From contig CM068377.1 of assembly GCA_034770075.1 (NCBI GenBank), positions 69,170,358 through 69,234,357 on the forward strand: a stretch of DNA of 64,000 nt, in the 5' to 3' direction. This DNA is from Aralia elata (Eukaryota > Streptophyta > Magnoliopsida > Apiales > Araliaceae). The first letter of the stretch is position 1; each line of letters begins with the position of its first letter. A program made the translations under genes and the position numbers. A model generated the notes under the pieces. That model made no database searches. It saw only the letters and a program-made list of their open reading frames with translations, and was not told where the DNA came from. Shown piece by piece: positions 35,489-47,878 of this stretch.

Positions 35489-38231
35489 TGTGACGAATGA
35501 GAATTTTGTATTTAATTTAAATATTTATTGAATTAAATAATTATTTTTCGATGATTTAATTATTGAATTAAATAATTAATTGATGAATTTATGGTAGATT
35601 AATTTAATTATATGTGTTACATTAATGAAATTGATGTGGAGAATTTTTATATTCAAAGTATGTGTTTAATTGAGTTTATTTGATTAAATGCATTATTTAA
35701 ATAAGCATAATGTTATTTCTAATTAATTAGAGATTTAATAATTTGTCATTATCAATAAAGGAGAATTTTATTTATGTGACTATGTGATTTAATGTAGAAT
35801 TATTCTATTTTATTTAATTGATTTAAATAAGATTATTTAATTGACTAAATATGTGACATGAACTATATTATAAGTAAATTATTAGAATAAACTAGAAATG
35901 AGGAATAAAGGAGTAACTAAACATAGCCTTAGTGGGGGTTAGAGTCATTTAACCCATTATGGGATTAATTGACGACCACACTCTGCAATTTTATTTGATT
36001 CGCACCATTCTATCATCAGTTCTTAGAAATTAATACAGAGAGAAAAAGAGAGAGTTTTGAGAAAATCAAAGAAGGGAAGGAGAAATTATTTCAATTGTTG
36101 CATAATCCAAGCACTAATCAAGGTAATTCCTTGATTTCAAACTTTAATTTATGTTCTTATGAGTTTTATTCGATGAACGTATATTTTAAGTTTTCTATAA
36201 AGTAAATTCTACGACTAAATTTTTAATAAATTGATGTTAGATGTTTGTAAGCATGCATAAATGTATTTTATATGATTTATATGTGATTTAAAGTAATTAA
36301 ATCTATGAAATTACGTTTATATGAGAGTTCAGAAACTTACAGAGTAGTTATGTATGAATATGACCTATATGTATGAAATTGATGCTTGTTTTGCATGTTA
36401 ATTGGTTAAATTGATGACTAATTGTGTTTATGCATGTAAAAACGAAGAAAACATAAGTTAAACGGATTGAATTGGTTAAAAAACAAATTCACAGTAATTA
36501 ATTACGTTAACTGTATCAAAACATATTAATAAAGTATGAACAGTGAAATTTTTAGCCTTTAATTGGTTGTTTAGATTGTTTGTGATGTTCAAATCATTGT
36601 GTATGTAATGGGTTTTGATTTCATAACATATATGATGAATGGGTAGTGATTTAATCGGTGAATTATGAAATATTTTGGCCAAATTTGGCATTTTTCTGTG
36701 TTTTTCGCGAATTGCAGGAACTGACATTTGGGTCCACCGCCCCAACGGTGGAAATATACTAGAATTAGTGCCCCGGCGGTGTCACTGCCCCAGCAGTAGA
36801 AATGAACTACTTTGGTCGCCCCGGCGATAACTTCGCCCCAGCGCCCAAAATGAACTACAATTGTCGCCCCGACGGCAGAGTCGCCTCGGCGGCCTTTTTA
36901 AAAGGAAACCTACCGCCCCGGCAGTAGAACTGGAAAAAAAAAAGTAAAAAGAAGAGAGTAAATTTTTTTTTCTTTCTTTGTGGTCATGTTATGTTATCGT
37001 AGACATATTTAAAGCTTAGAATAATGTATGAAATTAATATTAAGATACTGTGATGGGTGGTAAGCATATACCCATTGATTATCCGGTGACAATTGAGATA
37101 TTAAAATGGAAATTGGATGAGAATGAATCCTGAAGTGTTTATAATACTGTAACTAATCATTGTTACTGCTTTATAAACGGAATGTATAGGTTGATTAAGG
37201 AAAGTGAATTTTAAATTGTAATCTACGCACGAGGCAAGTTTTCTAAACTTCACTCTTATATTGAGCAAGTCAATTACCTCTATTTTTCATTGAGCAAGTT
37301 CTTTACCATAAATCGTTCAAGTTCATGAATTCAAATGTGTTATTCTTATTCCTTTTAAGTAATATTTGAGTTATATAGAGTTTATTCGATTGTATGCCTT
37401 GAGATTCAGTCTTTTGTTCTTGAATACCTTTCATATTAAATTATTGAACCTTAATTGACTAGCGAACCCTTATTGATTTGACTAGTCCATAGTTGATGAG
37501 TGTTCTAAATTCTAAAAATGTTATTGAAGTAAATCCAAACCAAACTTCCTTTGGTGCGGACTCTGATGTCAAACTGAGATGAACAACCCTTTTATAGGGG
37601 ATTATTTTATGCGTTAGCATTTAGATGTTGTGCACATACATGATACAAAGGGTTGATCCCCCTAAGTACGATAAGTAAAGTCCATATAGTCTTACGACTG
37701 TTAAAGGTTTAAAGTAGAAATACTTGATAACTTGGGATAGAGTTCGTGGTCTTGTGACCCTCAGATGCTCTGTTGATTCTTGTATTCTAGTCTTGATTCA
37801 AAAGTCGAGAATTCGATTATCCGATATCCATTTGATTATTTGCATGTTATTATTATTATTTTATTGTGCTACTTGCTAGGCAATTGTTGTTCACCCTTGC
37901 ATAATAATATTGTAACTAAAGTTAAAAGAGTTGATGAGTCATCCACTAGTAAGGGCAAAGGCAAGGCAAATAAGTGATGAAGAATTGTTATATTTGTTTA
38001 AATGATATTTATGTAATAGACTTAAGTTATGTTTCCACATTGATGTTTATTTAAGGTTAGATGACCTGGGATTTATTTGTTAAAGATATTGTAACCCTTT
38101 AATGGGAGATTTCTATTTTAGTTAAGAGTTTTCATTCTTATTTGAATGGGTAGTTAGATGTGATGTGAGGTATTTGGATAGTGAACACCAAATCCTGTAG
38201 AAACAAAGTACCCAGATTTGGGAGTGTCACA
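35489..38231 (+). mobile_element. Solo LTR, Tekay/Del-like, with target duplication
   Basis: Begins TGTGACGAATGAG, ends GGGAGTGTCACA, 2743 bp, flanked by the direct repeat GTGAT (35484-35488 and 38232-38236). It lies inside D's integrase codons between the two halves of AIRSDHGR, which E shows uninterrupted at 58370-58400. No internal domain: a clean solo LTR. Collinear with 1-2686 but clearly diverged, so the two are separate insertions of one family. Confidence 0.93.
36729..36927. repeat. GC-rich motif cluster in solo LTR
   Basis: About eight units like CGCCCCGGCGGT, CGCCCCAGCGCCC and CGCCCCGACGGCAGAG, spaced 15-30 bp with AATGAACTAC-type spacers. Same position as 1131-1260 in the sister LTR but not the same units, so the cluster turns over fast. 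Confidence 0.8.
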
Positions 38232-40573
38232 GTGATCATGGAAGATAATTTGATTTCTCACAGGTGGACAAGTTCTTTGAAGATAATGGTATTCATCATA
38301 ACTTCTCAGCTCTAAGATCTCCACAGCAAAATAGAGTAGCTAAAAGGAAGAACAAAACTCTTATAGAGGCAAGAAGGACTCTTCTAGCCGCAACACGACT
38401 ACCTGAATATTTTTGGGCTGAAGCTATCAATCCCGCTTGCTACACTCAAAATCGATCACCCATTTATTTCCCCTTCAAGAAGACGCCCTACGTGTTGTGG
38501 AGAGGAAGGAAGCCCAACATTAGCTATTTTTATGTCTTTAGTTGTGCGTGCTACTTCCTCAACAATTGCAAGCGATACCTGACCAAGTTTCAACCCAAGT
38601 CAGAAGAATGAATCTTTCTTGGATACTTTGTAATAGCAAAGCTTACAGAGTGCTCAATAAGAAATTGTTGAGCGCTGAAGTATCAATTCATGTGGCCTTC
38701 GATGAATATGATATTGGGGAATCAAGAAAAGCCATGTCTTTAGATGAGATCGTAGATCAGGATCAAGTAGTCGTAGAGCTAGATCCAACGATCGTAATGT
38801 CGGAGCAAGATATCATAGAGTCAAGAATTCCTGATATGGAGACTCTATGAATTGAAGACTCTCCTAAACCAGAGTCAGAGCTTGAAGAACTCAGATAAGA
38901 AGGCATAAGGACTGATGTTTCAACTGGAAGCAAATGGGCGAGAGATCACACTTAAGACCAGATTATTGGAGATCCCAATACAAGAATTAGGACTAGGTCT
39001 ACAACTTAAAATGAATTCTTTTTCCTAAGCTTTCTCTCTCAAATGGAGTCAAACAAGATTGAAGAAGCCTTGGAAGATTCAAGCTGGATTGAAGCCATAC
39101 AAGAAGAACTAACCCAGTTTGAAAGAAACAGAGTTTAGAGACTAGTTCCAAGACCTAAAGATCATCTAGTCCTCGGCACCAAATAGGTATTCAGAAACAA
39201 GATGGATGAAGATGGGGTGATCACAAGGAACAAGGTAAGGTTGGTGGCTAAAGGATATTCTCAAGAAGAAGGAATTGACTATGATGAAACCTTTGCTCTT
39301 GTAGCAAGACTGGAAGCCATCAGGATTTTCCTTGCATATGTTTCCCATATGAAGTTTAAGGTATTTCAGATGGATGTCAAGAGTGCTTTTCTCAATGGAG
39401 AACTTCAGGAAGAGGTCTATGTTGAACAACCTCCAGGTTTGTCAATCCAACTCACTAAAATTATGTTTATAAATTAGATAAAGCTTTATATGGATTAAAA
39501 TAGGCACCTAGGGCATATTATGAAACTTTAACTAATTTTCTTATTGAAAAAGGATTCACTAGAGGTAGGATAGACACAACTTTATTTCTTAGGAAGCATA
39601 AGGATAAAACATTGTTAGTACAAATCTATGTAGATGATATTATATTTAGATCTACTGATGAAAAGTTATGTGAAAGATTTACCAAGCTTATGCACACAAG
39701 TTCAAGATGAGCATGATGGATGAGCTAAACTTCTTCCTTGGGTTACAGGTGATGTAAACTGATAAAGGAATATTCATCAACTGAGCCAAGTATATTAATG
39801 ATTTACACAAGAAATATAGCCTGGAATCAGCTACTTATATGAAAACTCCAATGGCATCTACAACCAAACTTAACAAAGACGAATAAGATAAGAGTATTGA
39901 TATTACTTAATATAAAGGTATGATCAGATCTCTGCTTTACTTAACTGCCAGTAGACCAAATATCATGTTTGCTACTTATATTTTACTAGATTTTAAGCTA
40001 ACCCTAAGGAATCACATTTAATGGTTGTTAAAAGAATTTTCAGATATCTCAAGGGCACTTTGTATTCGAGATTATGGTATCCTTAAGGAGTCACCATTTG
40101 ATCTAATAGGGTATTCAGATGCTAATTTTGTAGGATGCAAAATAGATATGAAAAGCACTAGTGGTACATGTTAAATGCTTGGAAACAGACTAATCTTATG
40201 GTTCAGTAAGAAGCAAAACTCACTATCAACTTCAATTGCAGAAGCTGAGTATATTGCTACTGGTAGCTGCTGTGCTCAAATTCTTTAGATGAAGAATCAA
40301 CTAGCTGACTCTGAGTTTAAATTTAAATCGATTCCTATATTTTGTGATAATACTAGTGTTATTGCTATCACCTATAATCCTATCATGCATTCTAGGACTA
40401 AGCATATAGATATCAGATACCATTTCATAAGAGATCATATTCAAAATAGAAATATATCTTTGTATTTTATCTCTACTTAAAATCAATTGGCTGATGTTTT
40501 TACTAAACCATTAGATGAATCCAGATTCAATAAGTTAATTAGTGAATTACGAATGTTAAATTTACATCCTTAA
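38232..40573 (+). pseudogene. Element D pol, part 2 (integrase, RT, RNase H)
   Basis: Integrase resumes; at the third catalytic position the usual Glu is Lys (AAA, 38342-38344, in VAKRKNK). LPEYFWAEAI and KPNISYF follow. An acidic linker (38690-38850) precedes RT: PRPKDHLVLGTK, RLVAKGYSQEEGIDY, FQMDVKSAFLNGE and the catalytic YVDD at 39627-39638. RNase H motifs (SDANF-like near 40110, SIAEAEYIA near 40240, TKHIDIRYHFIRD near 40400) lead to the stop at 40571-40573. RT after 39470 is broken by multiple shifts and stops. Confidence 0.88.
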
Positions 40574-41051
40574 TATTATGTTGTGGAGAAAACTAACTTT
40601 GTAGGAAGAAATCGTAGAACAAAAGAAGTAAGTTAAAGATCGTAGAGTGGTTCACAGAGTGAAGAGGTATCGTAGAGTTAAAAATGCCTTATAAAAGGGA
40701 AATCTACAATATCCATCAAATCGTTGAGTGAATAGGTGGAAGTTATAGCGCGTGCAAGTCAAATTCAAATCAAGCCAGTGAGACAGAAAAAGTAATTCCT
40801 TAATAGCTGTAAATGGAAGTCATATCGTAACGTGTGCCTAGTAATCGCTCAAAATGTGTCCTACTAAGTCAAAATAGAGGGAAGTACAATTATATTTCAA
40901 AATTTTCAATTTGACCTTTCCTATTCATCTGATCTAAGCCTTCTAGCATTCAAAAATTTTTTTCTCTCTCTCTTAAGTCCTAGCTTATCGTACAAACTTA
41001 CAAACTCAAACAAAAGTTGTTTATTTGTAAATCAAATTAACTGTGCATAAG
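40574..41051 (+). other. Spacer between pol and extra ORF of D
   Basis: No ORF. Contains several ATCGTAGAG-like words (40610-40740) also present in the same spacer of E (60780-61010), and a pyrimidine-rich tract near 40970. Confidence 0.6.
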
Positions 41052-44000
41052 ATGTTGACTGGCAAAGTTATCTCTAGAAACTAGCTCTGCGTCGATGAAT
41101 TTGAAGGAGTCGAGGCCCATTTCTGAGCAGTACTGAACCTTGTACAGAAGGCAGGATTCAATGAGGCGCTGAGCACAAGTTTGAGAATCTTCACAAGAAT
41201 AGTTGAAGAATTATACATCAATGGCTCCTGCGCAGATGGGGTCATTACTATGAAAGTGAGAGATGTTACTCTTACTTATGATGTGATGGAGATGAACCAT
41301 TGTCAAGGGTTCGTAAATGAAGGAGCCACTACCTTTAAAGAGATGGATGTGAAGTCTGGGCTTAAGCTTATGGGATATAAGAAGAACCTAGAGCTAAAGG
41401 GGATGAAGAAGGAGTTCCTACAGAACTATGAGTTCCTTGCTGACATTGCCAGAAAGTGCATTCACTACAAGGACTCAGCCCATGACTTTGTCAGTGAACT
41501 CCAGCTGAAGATCATGACTGCAATAGTGATGGAGAAAAATATAAACTTCGGAGCAGTGTTGATGGACTAGATCTCCAAGTGGTTCAAGGACATTGAGAAG
41601 AAGAAGATAACGGGAAAGTCTCTTCCCAAGATGTTCTACGGAAGGTTCATCAGCACCTTTTTGAAGAAGAGGCTAAATAATCATTTTTAGGACAAGGAGG
41701 GAGATATCCTAAACATCAACAAGAAGATCATAAAGAAGCTTTTTGACAACTGGAAGAGGAATCCAGCTGAAATAATGAGGTCAAGGTAATTTGAGGGGAG
41801 TGAGAAGACCCTCAATGAAGTTCAAAAGCCTGCAATGGCCAAAATAAAGAGGAAGATTACTGAGGTAGAAGAAGAAACCTCTAGGGGTTCTGTAGCCCCT
41901 AAAGTCTCTGAGGCTTTGGCTTCTACTGCAGAGAAGCTACTTCATATGAAGCTGATGACTAAGCGTGAAATATCCCAAACCAAGCAGCATAATCTGCTAA
42001 AGAAGAAAAAAAAAGAATAGAGAAGTATGCCTAAGGACTTTCAAGACGAGTCAGTCATTCCTGAGAAGAAGAATTAGTTAAAGAGACAGCTGCAAAACAA
42101 GTTGATGATTCTCTCAATCAGCTTGTCAAAGAAAGCAGCTAAAAGGTTAAAAGGGTAAGAATATCCTCAAATCAACCCCTTTCCACAGCTGTTAGCACCA
42201 TTTCGATCGTAGAGCCTTCGAGCTCTCCGATTGTAGAGGAAGAAAAAGAAGAAGAGAACCCCAGAATTGGCTAAGCTAGTTAAGGCTACTTCTGAGGGGG
42301 GAAACCATTTTAAAGTTCTTCTGATTATTCCTTGGAACTTACAAGGATCGTTGAATAAGTGGTGCAGGACATCGGAAGAGAGCCCAGCCAACCTGCTTCT
42401 GAACCTAAAGATGCTCAATCTTAAGGGGAGCAACCAGATGCTACATTCGAAGACCCCTTAATCTATGAAGGGACAGGAGTAGGGCCAGTAAATTTGGAAT
42501 TCTTAGGCGAAGGACTCTATGAGAATGAAGAAGAAGACATAGACAAAAGCACTACTATCTATAATAGTCGTAGTGATTTACTGCTCTATTTTCAACTTGT
42601 CATGCCTTGGATGAAGGCCCTTCTACAAAGAGATCTAAGTTACATGACTTGGACTTTCACGACATATCCTAACATCAAAGTGTTGTCTCAGAATTTTTCA
42701 AGAGTCATCAACTTTGCCAGGAGAACCATTATTAATAGCAAATCTTCTTCTCACTCAGGTACATACAATAAAATCACTTTCATTCCTTCTTCTTTATTCT
42801 TCAAAACAAAACCTCTTTCATGCGATGACACAGTCGTAGAGCCCCGCTACGAATGATGAGCAATCGTCGAGTTAACCTCCTCAATCCCCGACCTAGAGTC
42901 CCAAAACCCTATAATCGAAAACCAAACTACTCCAACCCACTCACCTCCTCAATCCCCGGTTACAGAGTTACCTACCTCTCCGATTGTTGAGTCATATAAC
43001 TCTCCTAGTGTAGAATAACCCCAAACTACTCCTATATATACTCAAACCTCCAACTATACAGATATTCCCTTTACTTCTCATACCCATACAGATATACCCT
43101 CCTCGTCCAATAATCCTCATTTAGATTTAGTTATTCCTTATTCTTCTCTTAGAAACATTAATCGGGGAAATAAGGAAGGAGTCAAAGCCTTAATGGAATA
43201 GATACTTGAAAGAGTCTCTGTAGTGCCATCCAAGATCCAGCTAGAGTGCATGTTGGACATTATTGCTAACGAATGTAGTGCTAGTATCCAGGACACTACT
43301 ATTAGAATTCAAAAAGGTCTAGCCCATATTACTGAGCCGGCTGCCAAAGTACCTGGGAAAATGTAAAGAGTTTGGTGGCAAAATAAATAAGCTTATCATG
43401 ACTATTCTTAAAAATCTCAAGAAGCGAGACGAAATCTACTTCAAGAAAATTGATGAACATAAAGCAACAGTGACTACTCTTAAATCAACAAATGCTAAAT
43501 CAATAAAATTTCTCTCCGACAAAGCCTTCTCTCTGACCTCCTCTTTGTTTGAATTTAAGAATTTGGTCATGCAGTCAATGAAACATACTGATAATGTAAT
43601 GACACTTGTTCACCATCAAAAAGAACAAGCTGATGCTAGATATCAAGAATCCAAAGGCGATATCACCCTTTCAACGAGCCAAATGCAAGAAATTGTTAAC
43701 ATTATCAAGAAGCTCTCTGAATAAGTAAATGCTTTATGAAATGAAATATATGCTAACAAAAAGATAAGACGACCTGAACAATCATCAATCGTGCCTCCTC
43801 CTCATCCCTCTAGAATTTCTTCTGCACCTCAAGCCATACCTCTGGGCCAAGGATAATCAAGTGGACAATCAGCTTCCTCTTTAAGGCTATGATCGTCGAG
43901 TGTAGTAACACTTACTGGCTTACGACTCCTATCTAGTGACCCAGCATTCATGAACATAAATCTTCCAGGGGTTCACATAGAAGGGGAAGAAAGATGCCAG

Positions 44001-44120
44001 ATCATGGACCCAGAGACTTATTTAAAGAAATTCAAAGAAGAGAAGCGGAAGGGAGAGAAAGTTATCTGAGAAGGAAAGAAGCTGAAAGAAGAGATCTGCC
44101 ATAGAAAAGGGAGAAGATAA
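41052..44120 (+). pseudogene. Extra ORF after pol in Sirevirus-like element D
   Basis: Reads largely in one frame from ATG at 41052 to TAA at 44118-44120 (about 1020 codons) with several stops and one excursion (about 42440-42860). The N-terminal 200 residues (VDEFEGVEAHF, LRIFTRIVEELYING, KVRDVTLTYDVMEM, then LADIARKCIHYKDS and MTAIVMEKNINF) resemble plant repeat proteins often mis-annotated as mucin- or dystroglycan-like, which belong to retroelements. A Lys-rich part (near 41830-42020), a Pro/Ser/Thr-rich part (42860-43130) and a coiled-coil-like region (43398-43724) follow. Sireviruses often carry an env-like ORF here; no clear membrane span is visible, so the role is unknown. The first 105 codons recur in E. 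Confidence 0.65.
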
Positions 44121-44314
44121 ATAAATAGTTGTGTTGTATAATATTCATTGTAAAAAAAATTTTCACTTTGTGAAATTATTTTTATCAATAAATTCATTCT
44201 TTCTCTTTAGAGATACAGTTGTTCACTGTATATAAGTCATGTTTAATTTCACAATATCAAATTATCTGCATAATAGAATTGATGATTGCTTAAAACTACT
44301 TGTTTTGTCATCAT

Positions 44315-44328
44315 CAAATAGGGAGAGA
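44315..44328 (+). promoter_or_regulatory. Polypurine tract of element D
   Basis: CAAATAGGGAGAGA immediately before the LTR start TGTTAGTAAAATG. Confidence 0.7.
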
Positions 44329-44329
44329 T

Positions 44330-45489
44330 TGTTAGTAAAATGCATATATTTGATTTGATGATGATATAATGTATATTTTTAACCAATAGCTTTTGTGAAG
44401 TCCTTATAATAGAAAAATAACTTACATTAGAAGATCAAACGTATTAGGTTGATCTATTTAATGTATAGACGTTAAGTAATTAGATGATCATAAAGTTTAA
44501 TAGAGACTGGTCGAGTTCGTAAAGTATGCTAAAAGATTAAAGAATACATTAAAGATTGTAGAGTCTGCTAGAGATCGTAAAGTAAATCGTAAAGTACAGT
44601 GAAAATCACGGAGTCGGCTAAAGATCGCATAGTTTGTTGAAGATCGTAAAGTCTTCTGAGGATCGTAGAGCTTACTGATCATATAGCTACAACTTTTAGT
44701 GTTCTAAGTCTAAAAAATCGTGAGGTCATTTCTTAATATTCTAAGAGTATAAGCAATGATCAAATGATTAGAGCAAAATTGAAGATCGTTTGAAGAGACA
44801 AAGACTTAGAGAAGTTTCGCAGAATATGAAGTTTCGTAGAGTTCACCTAACTAGATACTCTACAACCATTATGAAGCTCTACGATTAAGAAAATTGTAAA
44901 GTGCATCAGTTCTGACAGGGGCTGACAATGACAATATTCGTAAAGTGAAGATCCCGAGGAAGTTTGCCTAATCTCTTAAGACTAAGGAGAAGATCAGTTG
45001 GAGATATGTCTAACAGCTATATTGGTGAAAAGATAATAGCTACATGAACATCACTGTAGTAGTACTGATGTGACATTCCACAGCCGAAAGCTGACACATC
45101 ATTTTCAAAAGTTAACAATTAGAGATCTTCAATATCTGAGCATTAAATGAGCAACAACAACTTTCTAATGTGAAAATCTCGAAGAAAGTCTGTAAAAGGA
45201 AAGCAGACTGATTCAAAGGGTAACAATCAAAGATTACAAAGTTGAATTGCTGCCAAACTAAAAAGAACTTTACTCTACGATCTAGAACAACTTGTTCTAC
45301 TGTTATATCCTTTATTACTAAACTTTAAGCAACTTAGTAGCAACCACCAAAAATCACTCTCAATTAGTGACCGTTAGGTCATAGTGACTCATTGTATCCA
45401 AGTCTTAGTAACTTGAAAAGATCTTAGTGATCAATTATATCTAAGCCTTTCTGACTTAAAGGAATTTTTGTGATTTGTTGAGTGTAACT
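44330..45489 (+). mobile_element. 3' LTR of element D, cut by element E
   Basis: Aligns with the first 1150 bp of 30905-32448, including the GATCGTAGAG array and a weakened TATA (TGTAAAAG near 45190). It stops at GAGTGTAACT where E begins; the remaining LTR end is expected after E, outside the window. Confidence 0.85.
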
Positions 45490-47065
45490 TGTTAAAGTCT
45501 GCAAAAATAAATTTGATGATGATATGATTAATGTATATTTATATCAGTAGCTTTTGAAAAGTCCTTAATGAGATTGTGATGTACAAGGATTTAGAGTAGA
45601 AAAGATCAAATTTGTTAGGATGATCTTAAGAGCTGAAATGTTGTATAAATGATAGGATAAAATCAATCGTATTGTATTGATAAATGAACGTAAGGTTACT
45701 CCACTCTTTCAAAGTGTAAATGATGATTGCAGAGTAAGCCTTGAGTTCGTAAAGCATCTAGCATTTAATCGTAGAGTCTGCCAATGTTTAAAGAGTAAAG
45801 TTAAAATCCCAGAGCTTGTTATCATATTGCAGAGTTCACTTAGAATCTTATAGCGAAGATTAGATCGCAGAGTGAATATAAGATCGTATAGTAAAGAGAA
45901 GTTCGCAGAGTCTGCTCAAACATCGTAGAGATCAAATTCATAAAGCAGATCATAGATAGCACAATCGTAGAGTGCACCTTTACTCATAGAGCAGTCAAAT
46001 TTGTAGAGCAGATCGTAGAGAGCACAATCATAGAGTGCCCCTCTACGCGTAGAGCAATAAGTCGTAGAGCGGAATGTAGAGCTCAAAACGTCGAGCAAAG
46101 TCAAGCATATATTCTATATTCCTCGTCAAACCCTACGATTGACTCATTTCATAGAACTGACAGAAGACTGACAATGAGAGCGTTATAGATTGAAGAGCCT
46201 AATGCATTCATCAAACATCCTTAGTTCAAATCGAAGATCGAAGCATGTTTATGTCTAACAGCTAATTTGGGAAAAGCGAAAGCACCCATATGTTAGGTGA
46301 AGTTGCAGATTGATGTGACAGGTCAAAGCCGCAAAGAAAGCTAACACAACAACCTAAGAAGTTAACATCAAAGATCATGGAGTATCAAAGCATTAAATGC
46401 ACAACGGGGACCTTGTAATGAGAAGCTCTCAAAAGGTCTATATAAGAGCAAGCAGATTTCAAATCAAACTAACGAAAGCAAAAATAATCAAGCTGAAACT
46501 CTGCCAGAGCTCTAACAGATCACTCTATGAAAACTGAGAACATCTTGTTCTGCTATTAAGCACCTTAGCAGCTGATCTTAAAGCCACTTAGTAGCACCTC
46601 AGACAATTACTTTACTCTCAGTGACTCATTGTCTTAGTGACAATCTTTCAAGTCTAAGTGACTTGAAGAGATCTTAGTGATTTGGACTAAGTGTCCCTAT
46701 AACGAGACCTAGTAACTCGAAGGAACCTAAGTGGTTTAGTTGTAACAAGATCTTAGTAATCTACATCCTTAGTGGATTTTCTACTCATAGAGTAAAAGAG
46801 TAGACTAGGAGTTATTCAGTCTCCGAACCACTTAAAACTTCTTGTATCGTTTAATTTCTACGTTTATTTTCTATCTATTATTTACCTCATTTGTTTGTGA
46901 CTTACAACCACAAGAACAAAATTTAGAATTGTGATTTCATTAAATCTTTAAGGGGGTTTTCAAACCATTATTCCGTTATGCTTAATTAGTAACTAATTAA
47001 TTAATTATTTGGTAATACATTCTTTAATAATCAAAAAGTTTTAAAGGATTTATTCAACCCCCCTG
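45490..47065 (+). mobile_element. 5' LTR of element E, part 1
   Basis: Starts TGTTAAAGTCTGC; TATATAAG at 46439-46446. It runs to the C-run where G is inserted. The last bases of the LTR are at 55309-55342 (ending AAAACAACA), next to the PBS. Compared with D, the LTR body is diverged but shares the ACTTGAAGAGATCTTAGTGA region and the 3' end. Confidence 0.85.
45755..46100. repeat. TCGTAGAG-rich block in LTR of E
   Basis: More than fifteen copies of (A)TCGTAGAG, ATAGAG or GCAGAG variants in 350 bp, including a longer direct repeat of about 45 bp (GCAGATCGTAGAGAGCACAA and its sister near 45950). On the minus strand it gives a spurious ORF of repeated peptides. Confidence 0.75.
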
Positions 47066-47656
47066 ATGAGTGTGTTTTATATACACAAATTGGGTACTTT
47101 TGGCCTTAATAATTTGTAAGTCTTTAGCTATTTCATTTAGTTTTATGTGTTTTCATCTTATTGTTGTGTAATGTAGTTTTGCATTACTTTTATATGTATT
47201 TGTGTACTTTTATGTATTTTTATGTTGTTTTGTAGGTATTGAAATAAAAGCCTTTGCGATCAATGCGTTTTCGGCGTGAATTTGGCATTTCAGCTGCTTG
47301 TTTCTCAATTTCACCCATGTTCCAATTCTAATCTCTCAAAACTCAAAGAACGAAAGTTGCATATTTGGATCTTAGATTTCCAGAACATTCGGAATCATCC
47401 AATTTGAAGTTCGTATGAGAGAGTTATGGTCATTTTACCGTTGTATTTTGCATGCATTTTACATAGCAGTTGCTTCGGGCTCAATTTGAGCCTTGCTCCG
47501 ATCTGTGTCTCGACGAGCTCTAGTTATAGAAGTTGTAGAGCTACTTCGTAGCTTTCCATAGCCTCCTTAAACGCCTTAATCCAAGTTTGGACGAAGAAGT
47601 TATGGCCATTTTCCCAACGGACGTCGTAGCTGGAAAATGCAGCAGAAGTACTGCCC

Positions 47657-47790
47657 GGCGCAGCTGCGCCCTTCCTGCATAATCGATGGATTTGGGCAGC
47701 GCAGCTACGCCCGGACGCAAGCCAAAGTCGGCGCAGCTGTGCCCGACATCTAGGGAGTTCAGTATTCAGCGCATCCTTGCGAGTAGCTGC
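47657..47790. repeat. GCGCAGCTGCGCC units in 5' LTR of G
   Basis: Four units (GGCGCAGCTGCGCCC, GCGCAGCTACGCCC, GGCGCAGCTGTGCCC, GTAGCTGCGCCC) about 35-45 bp apart, 80-210 bp upstream of the TATA box. Three of the four have CpG-to-TpG/CpA-type changes. Confidence 0.85.
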
Positions 47791-47870
47791 GCCCGATTCG
47801 CCAGATTTCGCGATTTCAGCTAATTTTTGGTCAAAATTCGTGGGCTAAGCTAGGTTTTTACTTAGGGAAC

Positions 47871-47878
47871 TATAAATA
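47871..47878 (+). promoter_or_regulatory. TATA box of G 5' LTR
   Basis: AACTATAAATACAATATG; repeated at 53764-53771 in the 3' LTR. Confidence 0.65.

Larger units (their letters stand above)
30905..45489 (+). mobile_element. Element D: Sirevirus-like copia, interrupted
   Basis: Ty1/copia order: 5' LTR, tRNA-iMet PBS, gag with UBN2-type region and zinc knuckle, protease, integrase, RT, RNase H, an extra 3-kb ORF, PPT and 3' LTR. LTRs over 1.5 kb, the long gag and a large ORF after pol fit the Sirevirus (Maximus/SIRE) lineage. It is interrupted by a solo LTR in the integrase, and its 3' LTR is cut by element E. The two LTRs differ by many substitutions and indels, so the insertion is old. Confidence 0.82.

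Noticed and set aside
45916..46104. Minus-strand ORF with repeated ALYDCALYDLLYEFD-like peptides as a repeat protein
   Set aside because: It is the translation of the TCGTAGAG repeats in the LTR of E; no counterpart ORF in D.
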